Of a stretch of DNA of 64,000 bases, positions 8,113-17,465 are shown in pieces. Where the stretch lies: contig JACQDM010000007.1 in the NCBI GenBank assembly GCA_016201045.1, positions 186,001-250,000 on the forward strand. Reading direction: 5' to 3'. The first letter of the stretch is position 1, and each line of letters begins with the position of its first letter. The position numbers and the translations under genes were made by a program. The notes under the pieces are model-generated. The model was not told the origin of the DNA, ran no database searches, and saw nothing but the letters and a program-made list of their open reading frames with translations. The DNA is from Afipia sp. GTDB taxonomy: Bacteria > Pseudomonadota > Alphaproteobacteria > Rhizobiales > Xanthobacteraceae.

Positions 8113-9522
8113 ATGTCCTTTTCCAATCTCGGCTTGTCCGACAAGGTTCTCGCCGCAGTCGCCGCGACAGGCTACACCACCCCGACCCCAATTCAGGAAC
8201 AAGCCATTCCACACGTCCTTGCGCGCAAGGACGTTCTTGGCATCGCTCAGACAGGCACCGGCAAAACTGCCGCCTTCACGCTGCCGATGATCACGCTGCT
8301 CGAGAAAGGCCGCGCGCGCGCATTGATGCCGCGCACGCTCATTCTGGAGCCGACGCGCGAACTCGCCGCACAGGTCAAAGAGAATTTCGACAAATACGGC
8401 GCCGGACAGAAACTCAACGTCGCGCTTCTGATCGGTGGCGTTTCATTCGGCGATCAGGACCTCAAGCTGTCGCGCGGCGTCGATGTGCTCATCGCAACGC
8501 CGGGGCGCCTGCTCGATCACACCGAGCGCGGCAAACTATTGCTGACTGGCATTGAAGTGCTGGTAATCGACGAAGCCGACCGCATGCTCGACATGGGATT
8601 CATTCCCGACATCGAACGCATCTGCAAGCTGGTGCCATTCACCCGGCAAACGCTATTCTTCACCGCGACGATGCCCCCGGAAATCCGGCGCATCACCGAG
8701 ACCTTCCTGCACAACCCAGTGAAAGTCGAAGTGTCCAAGCCGGCTTCGACTGCCGTCACCGTCACGCAATTGCAGGTTCCTGCCGGCCGTGAGCCGCATG
8801 AGAAACGTGAGCTGCTTCGCCAACTGCTGCGCGACGCGAAGGATCTCCAGAACGCGATCATATTCTGCAACCGCAAGCGCGAAGTCGCGGTCCTTCACAA
8901 ATCACTTCAGAAGCATGGCTTTGCAGTCGCCGCGCTGCACGGCGATATGGATCAGACTGCTCGCATGGCGGCGCTCGAGCAATTCCGCAAGGGCGAACTA
9001 CCCTTGCTTGTCGCTTCGGACGTGGCCGCGCGCGGTCTCGACATTCCGGAAGTCAGCCACGTCTTCAACTTCGATGTACCGCATCACCCGGACGACTATG
9101 TCCACCGTATCGGACGCACGGGTCGCGCCGGACGTCTCGGGACCGCAATCTCGCTCGTTTCGCCGGCGGACCAGAAGTCGGTGCTCGCCATCGAGAAACT
9201 GATCGGCCAATCGATCGCTCAGACAACCGTACAAATCGCCGGGCACGACGCTGGGTCGAGTGAAGCGGCAGCGCGTCACGAGGCCGCAGGTGAAGACCGC
9301 AAACCCCGCCGTGACCGGCAACGCAGCCGCGGCGGACGCAATAAATCCAACGCGCCCAAGCCACAGGGTTCTCACGGGACAAAGGCGCCCAACGCAGCCA
9401 TTCAGCCCCCCTCCTTTGGCCGCAAGGCCGCTGCCGCGCCGCCCCGCGAACAACATTCGGAGCCTGCGGATCATTCGCATCTACCCGCTTTTCTGCTGCG
9501 CTCCGTCCGCGAGCGCGGTTAA
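8113..9522 (+). CDS. rhlE: DEAD-box RNA helicase, RhlE-like
   Basis: A 469-residue ATP-dependent RNA helicase. The motifs occur in order: Q motif (TPTPIQEQAIP), motif I (AQTGTGKT), Ia (PTRELA), II (VIDEADRMLDMGF), III (TAT), then ARGLDIP and HRIGRTGRAGR in the second RecA domain. A basic, low-complexity tail of about 90 residues (RKPRRDRQRSRGGRNK and on) should help bind RNA. Such helicases act in cold adaptation, ribosome assembly and the RNA degradosome. The start is the ATG at 8113, with GAGG 6 nt upstream. Residues encoded from 7960 to 8112 are not counted because the predicted promoter overlaps them. Confidence 0.93.
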   Translation: MSFSNLGLSDKVLAAVAATGYTTPTPIQEQAIPHVLARKDVLGIAQTGTGKTAAFTLPMITLLEKGRARALMPRTLILEPTRELAAQVKENFDKYGAGQKLNVALLIGGVSFGDQDLKLSRGVDVLIATPGRLLDHTERGKLLLTGIEVLVIDEADRMLDMGFIPDIERICKLVPFTRQTLFFTATMPPEIRRITETFLHNPVKVEVSKPASTAVTVTQLQVPAGREPHEKRELLRQLLRDAKDLQNAIIFCNRKREVAVLHKSLQKHGFAVAALHGDMDQTARMAALEQFRKGELPLLVASDVAARGLDIPEVSHVFNFDVPHHPDDYVHRIGRTGRAGRLGTAISLVSPADQKSVLAIEKLIGQSIAQTTVQIAGHDAGSSEAAARHEAAGEDRKPRRDRQRSRGGRNKSNAPKPQGSHGTKAPNAAIQPPSFGRKAAAAPPREQHSEPADHSHLPAFLLRSVRERG

Positions 9523-9551
9523 CCAACCCTTCCCCTTCGCTAACGTCAGAG

Positions 9552-9569
9552 CGACCCGTTTACGGGTCG
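9552..9569 (+). terminator. Hairpin after rhlE, possible terminator
   Basis: A 7-bp stem (CGACCCG 9552-9558 with CGGGTCG 9563-9569) and a TTTA loop lie 30 bp past the rhlE stop. Only a short T-containing tail follows, so termination may be partial. A second small hairpin with TTTT (GCAGGC / GCCTGC, 9630-9649) stands just before the next gene. Confidence 0.5.
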
Positions 9570-9662
9570 TTCATCCTCGTCCCCTAATTTGAGCGCGATA
9601 TTTTTATCTATTTCGCGCATGCAAAGACGGCAGGCAGAAGCCTGCTTTTGGGGACACGGAAC

Positions 9663-10730
9663 GTGATTGGCCTCCTTGAAGAACATGAACGCACGATGGC
9701 GTTCGCAGAAGTTGCTTTGGGTCAAATCCGGTCCTTGCGCCAGACGGCGATCCCGCGCAACTACGAGATCTGGTATGTCTATGCGACGGGTTACAACTCG
9801 GCGCTGAACAAGATCATCAACGAGACTCTGGCTCGTAACGGCAAAATCTCGGAAGCCGAACTGGAGCAGATCTACGAAACCTATCTCTCGCAGATCAAGA
9901 CGACCGATCGCATCGATCAGGTTGGCTCGCGCGTCATCAACGAGATCGACGACGTGATGACGCTCATCACAGACGCGCTCGGTATGACGACGAGCTTTGA
10001 CGCAAGTCTCGAGGGCGCAACCCAGAAACTCGACAAGGCCAAGGATCGCGATCAGGTCAAGGCGGTGGTCGAGGCGCTCGTTGCTTCAACGCGCGAAATG
10101 CAGGAAACAAACAAGGCGCTCGAATCCCGCCTGACGGCCTCGAAGCAGGAAATTGGACATCTCCAGCAGAGCCTCGAAGCGATCCGCGTCGAAAGCCTCA
10201 CCGATCCGCTAACATCGCTCGGCAACCGCAAATTCTTCGATCGAGCCATCGAGGGTGCCGTCGAACAATCGGTGGCAAACGGCGAGCCGCTGTCGCTTCT
10301 GATGCTCGATATCGACCATTTCAAATCGTTCAACGACAACTACGGTCATCTCACCGGCGACCAAGTCCTTCGGCTTGTCGCAATGTCTCTGAAGCAGACG
10401 ATCAAGGGTCAGGACATTACCGCGCGCTATGGCGGTGAGGAGTTTGCCGTCGTGCTGCCGAACACGGCGCTGCGTCAGGCGCTGACGGTCGCGGACAACA
10501 TTCGCCGTGCCGTGATGTCGAAGCAGCTCAAGAAAAAATCCACTGGTGAAATCCTCGGCCGCGTCACCATCTCTGTTGGCGTGTCGTTGCTGCAGCCAGG
10601 CGACGACACGGATTCGTTCATCGAACGCGCGGATGCGTGCCTCTATGCCGCCAAGCGCAACGGACGCAACCGCGTCATTTGCGAGGCGGACCCGGAATTC
10701 TCGCCGGCCGACCGCGTTCAGGTTGCCTAG
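9663..10730 (+). CDS. GGDEF-domain diguanylate cyclase
   Basis: About 355 residues. An N-terminal helical region of about 180 residues (IPRNYEIWYVYATGYN, then coiled-coil-like stretches) precedes a GGDEF domain with the intact catalytic site RYGGEEFAVVLPN, the TDPLTSLGNRKFFD entry helix and the LDIDHFKSFND metal/GTP segment. It should make cyclic di-GMP from two GTP. The inhibitory RxxD site five residues before GGEEF reads KGQD, so product inhibition may be weak or absent. No membrane helix is seen, so it is cytoplasmic. I prefer the GTG start at 9663, which GGGGA precedes; a TTG at 9648 lies in the tail of a hairpin. Its stop shares CTAG with the convergent TfoX-like gene. Confidence 0.9.
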   Translation: MIGLLEEHERTMAFAEVALGQIRSLRQTAIPRNYEIWYVYATGYNSALNKIINETLARNGKISEAELEQIYETYLSQIKTTDRIDQVGSRVINEIDDVMTLITDALGMTTSFDASLEGATQKLDKAKDRDQVKAVVEALVASTREMQETNKALESRLTASKQEIGHLQQSLEAIRVESLTDPLTSLGNRKFFDRAIEGAVEQSVANGEPLSLLMLDIDHFKSFNDNYGHLTGDQVLRLVAMSLKQTIKGQDITARYGGEEFAVVLPNTALRQALTVADNIRRAVMSKQLKKKSTGEILGRVTISVGVSLLQPGDDTDSFIERADACLYAAKRNGRNRVICEADPEFSPADRVQVA

Positions 10731-11164
10731 CGCCTTTTTCCAACAATTCTCTTCGCTCTTTTCTTCGTAACTTCGGTCTTGGAACGCGCGGGCGAGGCGC
10801 GCGCAGACGACGCTGCCTTTCCCGACGGTCGCTTCTTTGGTTTCTTCAATGCGGCGCGTTGAGCAGCGCCGACCGCTTCTCGCGCCCAGACAGCCAGTTC
10901 TTCCGGATCGTCGTAAAGTCGCTCCGGCAAGTGACGGTACGAATTGACGATAACCGTCTTCTTTCTAGTTTCGTATTGAAACGGCTTGGCACCCTCGGCC
11001 TCATACCGCTCCACCGTCAGGTCATCGACGCGAAAGATCAGCCCGCCCCGCAACGCCATCGCGAAATTGACGCCGTCCGCCGTGATTCCGTATCCGCTAA
11101 ACATGCGGCGCAGCGTGACCGGGCCAAATTCCGAAAAAAGCTCAAGGAGGAAATCGCGGTCCAT
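10727..11164 (-). CDS. TfoX/Sxy N-terminal domain protein
   Basis: A 145-residue protein. Residues 1-95 match the TfoX N-terminal domain (FGPVTLRRMFSGYGITADGVNFAMALRGGLIFRVDD). The remaining 50 residues are rich in Lys, Arg, Ala and Ser and look disordered or nucleic-acid binding. TfoX/Sxy regulates competence in gammaproteobacteria; stand-alone N-terminal-domain proteins in alphaproteobacteria have no firm role. It begins 17 bp after sufA on the same strand, so it may be the last cistron of the suf transcript. Confidence 0.85.
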   Translation of the reverse strand: MDRDFLLELFSEFGPVTLRRMFSGYGITADGVNFAMALRGGLIFRVDDLTVERYEAEGAKPFQYETRKKTVIVNSYRHLPERLYDDPEELAVWAREAVGAAQRAALKKPKKRPSGKAASSARASPARSKTEVTKKRAKRIVGKRR

Positions 11165-11181
11165 GAGAACGGACCGGGCGG

Positions 11182-11592
11182 TCAGCCGTCGATCTTGGCG
11201 GGCGTCAGTTGCACTGACTCACCGCAGCCGCAGGCGCTGATCTGGTTCGGATTGTTGAACACGAACTGTGCCTGCATCTTGTCAGCCTTGTAGTCCATCT
11301 CGGTACCCAGCAGAAACAGTACAGCCTTCGGATCGACGAGCACCTTCACGCCCTTGTCTTCGACGACCTCATCGGTCGGACGGATTTCGTGAGCGTACTC
11401 GACTGTGTAGGACTGCCCGGCGCAGCCACCGTTCTTGACGCCGACACGCAACCCCACGATCTCGGAGTCGGCACGCGCGGCCAATTCCTTCACCCGCGAC
11501 GCGGCTGCTTGCGTCAATCTCATCACTTGAGGGCGCGGTCGGGGCGCAGGCTTCGCTGCGGGAGTTGGGCTGTTTGGCGTCATGGCAGTCAT
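11182..11592 (-). CDS. sufA: A-type Fe-S carrier protein (SufA/IscA/ErpA family)
   Basis: A 136-residue HesB-like protein with the three conserved cysteines: one in NGGCAGQSY and two in SACGCGESV near the C-terminus. It carries assembled clusters from the SufBCD scaffold to apoproteins in the cytoplasm. The first 25 residues are a Pro/Ala/Arg-rich extension (TPAAKPAPRPRPQ) ahead of the usual family start (RLTQAAASRVKEL). It is the eighth gene of the suf run and lies 67 bp after sufT. The SufA name rests on context; sequence alone does not separate it from ErpA or IscA. Confidence 0.9.
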   Translation of the reverse strand: MTAMTPNSPTPAAKPAPRPRPQVMRLTQAAASRVKELAARADSEIVGLRVGVKNGGCAGQSYTVEYAHEIRPTDEVVEDKGVKVLVDPKAVLFLLGTEMDYKADKMQAQFVFNNPNQISACGCGESVQLTPAKIDG

Positions 11593-11659
11593 TTGGTGAT
11601 TTCCTGCGGCCGTTCAAGCCGATGTTCGCTCAGATTACATGCCGAATCGTAAATGCAAC

Positions 11660-12037
11660 TCACCACATATTCAGAACGAGGCGCGCCTCGTCCGACATCC
11701 GGTCCGGCGTCCAGGTCGGCTCCCAGACGACATTCACGCTGACCGGGCCAACCCCTGCAACGCTGGCGACCGCGTTCTCCACCATCGTCGGCAATTCGCC
11801 CGCAGCCGGGCAATTCGGCGTCGTGAGGGTCATCTGCACGTCAACGGAACGATCGTCCTTGATATCGACCTTATAAATCAGCCCAAGCTCGTAAATGTCC
11901 GCCGGAATTTCCGGATCGAATACCGTCTTGAGCGCCGCTACGATGTCGGTGCCGAGACGTTCGGTTTCCTCCGGCGGCAACGCCGAACTGGTATCGAATT
12001 TCCGCGAGGCTTCGGCGGCCTGAACCGTATCGCTCAT
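11660..12037 (-). CDS. sufT: SUF system assembly protein, MIP18/DUF59 family
   Basis: A 125-residue DUF59 protein whose core DPEIPADIYELGLIY and the Cys-containing loop TLTTPNCPAAGELP match SufT-type members. It aids maturation of some Fe-S proteins, although its exact role is debated. The N-terminal 30 residues are a variable extension. Its ATG overlaps the sufS stop (ATGA), which implies translational coupling. Confidence 0.88.
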   Translation of the reverse strand: MSDTVQAAEASRKFDTSSALPPEETERLGTDIVAALKTVFDPEIPADIYELGLIYKVDIKDDRSVDVQMTLTTPNCPAAGELPTMVENAVASVAGVGPVSVNVVWEPTWTPDRMSDEARLVLNMW

Positions 12038-13275
12038 GAAAACAACTCCCGCGCCTTGATGAGCGCCTGTGCAAGCTGATCGACTTCGCTGCGCGTATTA
12101 TACATCCCAAACGAAGCGCGGCAGGTCGCCGTAACATTGAATCGTTCCAGAAGCGGCATCACGCAATGCGTGCCTGCCCTCACCGCAATTCCTCCGCGAT
12201 CGATCACGGTCGCGACATCGTGCGGATGCGCGCCCTTCATCTCGAACGAGATCACCGGGCCCTTGTTCTTCGCGGTCCCGATGATCCGCAGCGAGTTGAT
12301 CTCGCGCAGCTTGCCGGTCGCATAGGTGAGCAGATCGTGCTCGTACCTGGCTATCCGCTCCTTGCCGATGGAATTGACATAGTCGATGGCAGCGCCCAAC
12401 CCGATGGATTCGACAATCGCAGGAGTACCAGCTTCGAATTTATGCGGCGGATCTCCATACGTGACCCAGTCCTTCGCGACTTCGCGGATCATTTCGCCGC
12501 CACCATTGTAAGGGCGCATCGCGACGAGGTGATCGTACTTCGCATAAAGTACGCCGATGCCCGTCGGACCGTAGAGCTTATGACCAGTAAAAACGTAAAA
12601 ATCGCAATCAATGTCCTGCACATCGATAGCAAGATGCACAGCAGCCTGGCTTCCGTCGACGAGCACTGGAATGCCGCGCGCGTGAGCGAGCTTCACCACG
12701 TCCTTAACCGGCACCACAGTGCCAAGCGCATTGGACATTTGTGTGATGGCAACGAGCTTGGTTTTCGGCGTCAGCAGCTTTTCGAATTCATCGATCAGGA
12801 AGTTGCCTTCATCGTCGACCGGCGCCCATTTGATGACGGCACCGTAACGTTCGCGCAGAAAGTGCCACGGTACGATATTGGAGTGGTGCTCCATGATCGA
12901 AAGAACGATCTCATCGCCGGCTTTGATATTCGGCTCACCCCATGACGACGCGACGAGATTGATCGCCTCGGTCGCATTGCGCGTGAAGATGATTTCCTCG
13001 TTGCGCCGGGCGTTGAGGAATTTCGCGACTTTCGCGCGGCCGCCCTCATAGGCTTCTGTCGCGGCGTTGGCGAGATAATGCAGTCCGCGATGGACATTGG
13101 CGTATTCGGATTTATATGCCTGGGTCATGCGGTCCAAAACCGCATTCGGCTTTTGTGCAGACGCGGCATTGTCGAGATAGACCAGCGGCTTGCCGTAAAT
13201 CTTCAACTCGAGCGCGGGAAAATCCCGGCGAACCTGTTCGACATCGTATGAACCGTTTGCGACCGCCGGGTGCAT
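12034..13275 (-). CDS. sufS: Cysteine desulfurase, SufS (group II)
   Basis: A PLP enzyme of about 413 residues that removes sulfur from cysteine for cluster assembly. The Schiff-base Lys is in FTGHKLYGPTGIG, the PLP-binding His in IMEHHSN, and the persulfide Cys in RAGTHCVMPL, whose short loop marks group II (SufS) enzymes. I choose ATG 13275, which directly follows the sufD stop (TGAAGATG) and has a GGGGGTG ribosome-binding site. The longer start at 13299 would overlap sufD by 22 bp and lacks such a site. A sufE gene is not in the window. Confidence 0.93.
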   Translation of the reverse strand: MHPAVANGSYDVEQVRRDFPALELKIYGKPLVYLDNAASAQKPNAVLDRMTQAYKSEYANVHRGLHYLANAATEAYEGGRAKVAKFLNARRNEEIIFTRNATEAINLVASSWGEPNIKAGDEIVLSIMEHHSNIVPWHFLRERYGAVIKWAPVDDEGNFLIDEFEKLLTPKTKLVAITQMSNALGTVVPVKDVVKLAHARGIPVLVDGSQAAVHLAIDVQDIDCDFYVFTGHKLYGPTGIGVLYAKYDHLVAMRPYNGGGEMIREVAKDWVTYGDPPHKFEAGTPAIVESIGLGAAIDYVNSIGKERIARYEHDLLTYATGKLREINSLRIIGTAKNKGPVISFEMKGAHPHDVATVIDRGGIAVRAGTHCVMPLLERFNVTATCRASFGMYNTRSEVDQLAQALIKARELFS

Positions 13276-13277
13276 CT

Positions 13278-14603
13278 TCACCCCCGTGCCGCCAGCCATC
13301 GTTCGGCTGTTGCCATTGCGACATCGCGCAGATCGTCGTTGACGATGGATTCGATTGCCTCGCCGACGAATGCCGCGATCAGAAGCGCTTGCGCTTCCTT
13401 CTCCGGCAATCCGCGCGCGCGCAGATAAAACAGCAAACTTTCGTCCAAAGCACCAGCCGTCGCGCCGTGACCGCAGGTCACGTCGTCAGCGAAAATCTCC
13501 AACTCCGGCTTGTTGTCCGCTTCAGCCTCGTCCGAAAGGAGCAGCGCGCGCGTCATCATCTTCGCGTCGGTCTTCTGCGCATCCGGATGCACGTTGATGC
13601 GTCCCTGAAACACCGAATGCCCGCGATCGTCCAGAACGGAACGGAAAACTTCACGGCTCGAGCAATTCGGAACGGTATGGTCGAGGACAAGTGTTGTGTC
13701 GCCGTGCTGAGTACCGTTGAACAAATTCACGCCATAGGTCGTGATGTTCGAATACTCGCCAGCACATTCGATAAACGCTTGATAGCGGCTGACGGCGCCG
13801 CCTGAGGTCATGCCGAACGTGTTAAAGTGCGAGTGGCTACCGACAGTCACAAGCGCCGTTGAAATGTTGAACGCATCGCCCGCGTCTTCCATCAATCGAA
13901 TATGGTCAAGACGGGCATGGTCGCCCACGGAAATTACAAGCGCATCATGAACCTGATAAGCATCGGCACCCTCAGCGGCGATAAATCGCTCGACCAGCGT
14001 GGCCTCGGCCTTGTTGCCAAGGTGCAGCAGAGAACGCGTGAAGGCCGACGCCCCCTTCGACGTCGAAACGTGAACGACGTGCAGCGGCGTCGCAAGATCA
14101 AGTCCGTCCGCGATTTCGATGACAACGCCGTCCGTCATCATGGCCGTATTCAGAGCGATCATGGGATCGGAGGAACTGGCGGAAGCAATCAGTCTCGTCT
14201 GCATCGCAGTATCGCCCGATTCGAGCACTTCACGCAGAGCGCGGATGGTTAGTCCCTTTTCGAGCTTGTCGATCTTCGACAGTTGCGGCGCGAACGCGCC
14301 ATCGACCAGCACCAATAGTTGCGCGTTCTCAAGCGCAAGCGCTTCGAGTGCATCGCCACCGCAGGTCAGCGCCGCCTTATCGGGCGCATCAGCGATTGGC
14401 GCGATGTCGCGCATCGCAACGCGCAAATCGGTATACTTCCAGTCTTCCAAACGACGATGCGGCAAGCCAATCCGTTGAAACGTCTCGAACGCCTTCTGCC
14501 GCGCTGACGCAACCTTACCTTTACCCGGCAGCCGGTCACGCGCGACGGCAAAGATGTCGCCGAACACCTGCGAGTCTTTGGTATTTGCCACCGCAACGTT
14601 CAT
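13278..14603 (-). CDS. sufD: Fe-S assembly protein SufD
   Basis: A 441-residue SufD, partner of SufB in the SufBC2D scaffold. The family beta-helix core is seen in residues around 170-360 (CAGEYSNITTYGVNLFNG, TQHGDTTLVLDH), and the C-terminal ALDESLLFYLRARGLPEKEAQALLIAAF helices bind SufC. SufD shapes the scaffold and supports iron entry. It starts 5 bp after sufC and its stop abuts sufS. Confidence 0.93.
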   Translation of the reverse strand: MNVAVANTKDSQVFGDIFAVARDRLPGKGKVASARQKAFETFQRIGLPHRRLEDWKYTDLRVAMRDIAPIADAPDKAALTCGGDALEALALENAQLLVLVDGAFAPQLSKIDKLEKGLTIRALREVLESGDTAMQTRLIASASSSDPMIALNTAMMTDGVVIEIADGLDLATPLHVVHVSTSKGASAFTRSLLHLGNKAEATLVERFIAAEGADAYQVHDALVISVGDHARLDHIRLMEDAGDAFNISTALVTVGSHSHFNTFGMTSGGAVSRYQAFIECAGEYSNITTYGVNLFNGTQHGDTTLVLDHTVPNCSSREVFRSVLDDRGHSVFQGRINVHPDAQKTDAKMMTRALLLSDEAEADNKPELEIFADDVTCGHGATAGALDESLLFYLRARGLPEKEAQALLIAAFVGEAIESIVNDDLRDVAMATAERWLAARG

Positions 14604-14608
14604 CGGAT

Positions 14609-15364
14609 TTACGCCGCTTTGTCTTCGAACTGCGCGTAGCCGGACTTCTCCAGTTCAAGCGCCAGTTCCTTGCCGCCGCTTTTGACGACGCGGCCTTTCG
14701 ACATCACATGAACGAAGTCTGGAATAATATAGTTCAGCAAACGCTGATAATGCGTGATGACAACCATCGCGCGATCCTTCGAGCGCAGCGCATTGACGCC
14801 GTCGGCCGCGACGCGCAGCGCGTCGATATCCAGACCCGAATCCATTTCATCGAGAATGCACAGGCTCGGCTGAAACAGCGCCATTTGCAAAATTTCATTG
14901 CGCTTCTTTTCGCCGCCCGAGAAGCCGACGTTGACGCCGCGCTTGAGCATGTCCTGCGGAATGTTCAGCGAAATCGCTACTTCACGGACCTTCTTGAGGA
15001 AGTCAGGCGTTGAGAATTCGCTCTCTCCACGTGCCTTGCGCTGGGCGTTTAACGCTGTGCGCAGGAACGTCATTGTGGCTACGCCTGGAATTTCGACCGG
15101 ATACTGGAACGCGAGGAACACGCCCTTGGCGGCGCGTTCATCCGGATCCATTTCCAAAAGGTCTTCGCCCTTGAACAGGATTTCGCCCGCGGTCACTTCG
15201 TAACCCGGCTTTCCGGCGATCACGTGTGACAGCGTGGATTTGCCCGAACCGTTGGGGCCCATGATGGCGTGAACTTCACCCTGATTCACGGTCAACGTCA
15301 GGCCGTGGAGGATTTCATTGTCCTCAACCTGCACTTTGAGATTTTTGACTTCAAGTAGAGACAA
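14609..15364 (-). CDS. sufC: Fe-S assembly ATPase SufC (TTG start)
   Basis: A 251-residue ABC-type ATPase with Walker A GPNGSGKST, signature GFSGGEKKR and Walker B LCILDEMDSGLD. It drives shape changes in the SufBC2D complex. The first codon is TTG (TTG-TCT-CTA-CTT-GAA, M-S-L-L-E), and no ATG is available near the family N-terminus. The ribosome-binding site (AGAAGG) lies inside the last codons of the unrecognised upstream gene, so sufC translation is probably coupled to it. Confidence 0.93.
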   Translation of the reverse strand: MSLLEVKNLKVQVEDNEILHGLTLTVNQGEVHAIMGPNGSGKSTLSHVIAGKPGYEVTAGEILFKGEDLLEMDPDERAAKGVFLAFQYPVEIPGVATMTFLRTALNAQRKARGESEFSTPDFLKKVREVAISLNIPQDMLKRGVNVGFSGGEKKRNEILQMALFQPSLCILDEMDSGLDIDALRVAADGVNALRSKDRAMVVITHYQRLLNYIIPDFVHVMSKGRVVKSGGKELALELEKSGYAQFEDKAA

Positions 15365-15367
15365 CTT

Positions 15368-15862
15368 TCAAATCCTTCTCTTCTTAGGTTCAGGAATTCG
15401 AAGCAAACGTCCTAACGTTGGCCAGACACGCTCGATGCGCCACCGTATCTTTGTCCAAAACGGAACCGTTATCGGCGCCACCCCTTCGCGATAGCCTGCT
15501 CTCGCCGACTTCTTTAGGAGAGTCCGCCATTCACTGGGTGTGTGCTGAAAGCCATTCAGCCGCCAAATGAGCTTCTCTGCGTTTCCTGTGACGAACTGAT
15601 AGCTTTCGGCGCCGTGAGATTCGGTGAAATTATACTCACCGTCTTCGACATAAACGTAGCCGTTGTATTTATTTGGCATTGAGTACGTCAGAATCTCGCC
15701 TCGCGCTTCATCGACGAACTTAACGTTTGCTCCAAGTCCAAGAGTTAAAGCCAATTCCTGCGCTATTTCCTTAACTTCCAAAATAGCCGGCGCACGCAGA
15801 TTTTTAATGCGCGCTTCCAATTGCGGCAGATTTAGCCAATTGACCTTCACATCGGTCGGCAT
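15368..15862 (-). CDS. Unrecognised protein encoded between sufB and sufC
   Basis: A 164-residue protein I do not recognise. It starts 2 bp after the sufB stop and ends 3 bp before sufC, so it is fully inside the suf operon. It is soluble in appearance: an N-terminal helical stretch (NWLNLPQLEARIKNL), a middle beta-rich part (SMPNKYNGYVYVEDGEYNFTESHG), aromatic residues around WRLNGFQHTPSEWRTLLKK, and a basic tail (EPKKRRI). It has only no obvious Fe-S cysteine pattern. Its base use is visibly AT-richer than sufB and sufC. The layout of the middle part vaguely recalls small immunity-type proteins, but I cannot support that. The start at 15862 fits the operon spacing; a longer frame to 16012 lies antisense-free within sufB in another frame and is rejected. 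Confidence 0.7.
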   Translation of the reverse strand: MPTDVKVNWLNLPQLEARIKNLRAPAILEVKEIAQELALTLGLGANVKFVDEARGEILTYSMPNKYNGYVYVEDGEYNFTESHGAESYQFVTGNAEKLIWRLNGFQHTPSEWRTLLKKSARAGYREGVAPITVPFWTKIRWRIERVWPTLGRLLRIPEPKKRRI

Positions 15863-15864
15863 GA

Positions 15865-17361
<1,497 letters not shown>

Positions 17362-17465
17362 TCAATCCTCCGCTCGCGGTTTCAAGGACCGCGGTGGAAC
17401 GTCAAGTTGTAGAAGGGCTTGGGTGCACGGAATGCACGAGGCTTAGAACCGTTCAAGCCGAAAAC

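Noticed and set aside
9648-9662. TTG 9648 as the diguanylate cyclase start
   Set aside because: It lies in the T-tail of a small hairpin; GTG 9663 follows GGGGA.
17446-17454. GAACCGTTC palindrome upstream of sufB as an iron or Fe-S regulator site
   Set aside because: Only 9 bp and no match to a known Irr, RirA or IscR consensus; could be chance.
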